A stretch of DNA of 64,000 nt from Bacteroidota bacterium (GTDB lineage: Bacteria > Bacteroidota > Bacteroidia > Chitinophagales > LD1). This document shows, piece after piece, positions 62,686 through 64,000 of the stretch. A program made the position numbers and the translations under genes. The DNA lies in NCBI GenBank assembly GCA_018267385.1, contig JAFDYN010000007.1, positions 496,001 through 560,000 on the forward strand. Reading direction: 5' to 3'. Below the pieces are notes generated by a model that had not been told where the DNA came from, searched no databases, and was given only the letters and a program-made list of their open reading frames with translations. How positions within the stretch are numbered: the stretch's first letter is position 1; every line of letters starts with the position of its first letter.

Positions 62686-63549
62686 TTAGAGCAGCATATT
62701 ATCTATCAGCCGCACACCACCTATCCAAGCGGCCACCAGGGCTACAAGGGGTGTTCGATCTGACATAGTTTTGACCGGTTTGAGCGTCCTGGCATTCCGG
62801 ATAGCTACATACTCCACCTTAAACTCCGGGAGAGAGGTCAGCCTATTAGAGGCCCGGTGTTCTATATCCGCGATTCTTTGACCGTCGACTGTCGACCGTC
62901 GCCGTATAGACGCCTTGATCGAGCGAAGCAGTTTTGATATTTCTACAGCTTTTGCCCGCGACTTTTTATCCAGCCTTACATTGCGGCTGCTCATAGCCAG
63001 GCCATCCTTCTCACGCTTGATGGGGCAGAGTACCAGTCTGGTCTTGAGGCGCAGCTGGCGGATCATATCGGAGCAGATCATGGCCTGCTGGTAGTCTTTC
63101 TGGCCCATATACAGCCTGTCAGGAGTCACAGCCCGCAGCAGTTTCTCTACGATCTGGGCCATACCGGCAAAGTGGCCCGGCCTCCACTCCCCCTCCAGGG
63201 TTTCTGCTAAAAAACCAAAATCCAGCGCTTTAGGGTTTTTATACCCTTTAGGATACATTTCGGCCACAGCCGGTAGGAAAAGGATGTCGCATTTGGCCGC
63301 TATCAGCTTCTGCATATCACTTTCCAAGGTAATCGGGTATTTCTCAAAATCCTTAGGATCATTGAATTGCGTCGGATTGACAAAGATGGAACAGACGGTC
63401 ACGTCATTCTCACGGCGCGACTGACGGATCAGTGAGACATGACCCTCATGGAGCGCTCCCATCGTAGGGGCAAAACCAATTTTTTTGCCCTCCCTTTTGA
63501 GTGCAATAATTTGATTTTGAATTTCTTGAATAGTCTTAATTATCTGCAT
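62686..63549 (-). CDS. panC: Pantothenate synthetase
   Basis: A protein of 287 residues that joins pantoate and beta-alanine with ATP. Landmarks are GFAPTMGALHEGHVSLIRQSRRENDVTVCSIFVNPTQFNDPKDFEKYP (ATP and pantoate sites, HxGH), FLPAVAEMYP, GWRPGHF-type EGEWRPGHFAGMAQIVEKLLRAVTPDRLYMGQKDYQQ, and AMSSRNVRLD (KMSKS-like). The segment IRRRSTVDGQRI (about 205-216) is encoded by a 7-mer tandem repeat (62880-62900). It is divergent from the glycogen synthase gene. The length is within the family range. Confidence 0.96.
   Translation of the reverse strand: MQIIKTIQEIQNQIIALKREGKKIGFAPTMGALHEGHVSLIRQSRRENDVTVCSIFVNPTQFNDPKDFEKYPITLESDMQKLIAAKCDILFLPAVAEMYPKGYKNPKALDFGFLAETLEGEWRPGHFAGMAQIVEKLLRAVTPDRLYMGQKDYQQAMICSDMIRQLRLKTRLVLCPIKREKDGLAMSSRNVRLDKKSRAKAVEISKLLRSIKASIRRRSTVDGQRIADIEHRASNRLTSLPEFKVEYVAIRNARTLKPVKTMSDRTPLVALVAAWIGGVRLIDNMLL
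62880..62900. repeat. Three tandem 7-mers GAC(C/T)GTC inside panC
   Basis: GACCGTC, GACTGTC and GACCGTC follow each other, 21 bases in total, which keeps the panC frame (seven codons). Each 7-mer is almost self-complementary. It encodes part of the RRSTVDG segment of PanC. Confidence 0.75.
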
Positions 63550-63610
63550 ATGGAGTGTTCACAATATTACGCACAGTGTAGCGTTTTGTAAACTTTAAAA
63601 TAATTATTAG

Positions 63611-63618
63611 TATCTTTG
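63611..63618 (+). promoter_or_regulatory. Candidate -7 element (TATCTTTG) for the glycogen synthase gene
   Basis: TATCTTTG matches TAnnTTTG, 48 bases before the ATG at 63667. A TTG at 63586-63588 is 22 bases upstream. Confidence 0.5.
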
Positions 63619-63666
63619 CAGACGCAATTTATACAAGTTTATTAGTTCACAAGAAAATTCACAGAG

Positions 63667-64000
63667 ATGGAGAAAAAGAGAATTCTGATAGTGACCCATG
63701 AAATGGACCCTTATATCAATCTGACTCAAGCCGCAAAAATAGCCAACTCTCTCCCTAAATACCTGCAAGATAACGGAATGGAAATCCGGGTGCTGATGCC
63801 AAAATTTGGAAATATCAATGAGCGCCGCCACCGCCTGCACGAAGTAGTACGCCTCTCTGGTATCAATGTGATCATAAACGACGAAGACTACCCACTGGTG
63901 ATCAAAGTAGCCTCCCTGCCGGGTGCCCGACTACAGGTATATTTTCTGGACAATGAGGACTTCTTCAAGCGCAAAGCTGTATTTGAAGATGAAAACAACC
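63667..64000 (+). CDS. glgA: Glycogen/starch synthase (GT5), N-terminal part, cut by window edge
   Basis: 111 residues are visible, running off the right edge. The start MEKKRILIVTHEMDPYINLTQAAKIANSLPKYLQDNGMEIRVLMPKFGNINERRHRLHEVVRLSG is the starch synthase catalytic (GT5) N-terminal pattern, in which the usual KTGGL of bacterial GlgA is replaced by LTQAA, as in the Bacteroidota form. It would transfer glucose from a nucleotide sugar to glycogen. It is divergent from panC, a frequent arrangement in the phylum. Confidence 0.85.
   Translation, partial: MEKKRILIVTHEMDPYINLTQAAKIANSLPKYLQDNGMEIRVLMPKFGNINERRHRLHEVVRLSGINVIINDEDYPLVIKVASLPGARLQVYFLDNEDFFKRKAVFEDENN

Overview
The window comes from a Bacteroidota chromosome, probably a Chitinophagia- or Sphingobacteriia-like lineage (inference). 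The grounds are a type IX secretion (T9SS) cargo protein with an ASPNP-like C-terminal signal, gldF/gldG, a PorE-like TPR/beta-propeller/OmpA protein, a carboxypeptidase-regulatory-domain TonB-type receptor, and several promoters of the Bacteroidota type (TTG, about 19 bp, TAnnTTTG). I saw no rRNA, tRNA or CRISPR array. Most of the window is dense chromosomal core; accessory material is thin and scattered.

Layout. 1-2689: a large T9SS-exported repeat protein, cut by the left edge. 3048-8579: housekeeping genes (atpG, scpB, an outer-membrane barrel, radA, the yceD/DUF177-rpmF pair, a DUF2177 membrane protein behind a 79-bp tandem repeat). 8655-20426: TonB-type receptor, M42 aminopeptidase, ClC channel with CBS domains, pyruvate kinase, PorE-like OmpA protein, a small Lys/Gly-rich secreted protein and glycerol kinase. 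20752-26186: arginase, two copies of a dyad-rich intergenic repeat, and a dinB-dnaE translesion-type polymerase pair. 26252-31661: dnaN and the gldF-gldG-DUF4340 gliding/T9SS block. 31903-43230: cupin/JmjC-like protein, phosphodiester glycosidase-like protein, DUF458, GH27, a redox trio (FMN reductase, OsmC, CDGSH), GH1, three secreted unknowns, lysA and a lipoprotein. 43417-51324: POT peptide transporter, then a histidine-rich small membrane protein leading a TolC-RND-membrane fusion efflux operon. 51404-52535: rpsF-rpsR-rplI. 52583-54124: a small accessory-looking patch with palindromes, short tandem repeats, a 71-residue orphan and a phage terminase small-subunit-like protein. 54230-64000: dnaX, a PAS histidine kinase, an alpha-oxoamine synthase, an M16 peptidase, a secreted unknown, panC and the start of a glycogen/starch synthase.

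The strongest unusual signal is dnaX. The reading frame closes just after a run of ten A residues, yet the tau C-terminal region continues without a stop in the -1 frame for about 620 bases. This looks like slippage-based production of both gamma and tau, though a homopolymer length error cannot be excluded from sequence alone. Secondary signals are a dinB-dnaE pair whose DnaE has a degenerate PHP domain and which sits behind an operator-like dyad, an RND pump lacking part of the usual proton-relay residues, a GH27 enzyme with a collapsed C-terminal domain, and several families of short or dyad repeats between genes, one of them inside panC.
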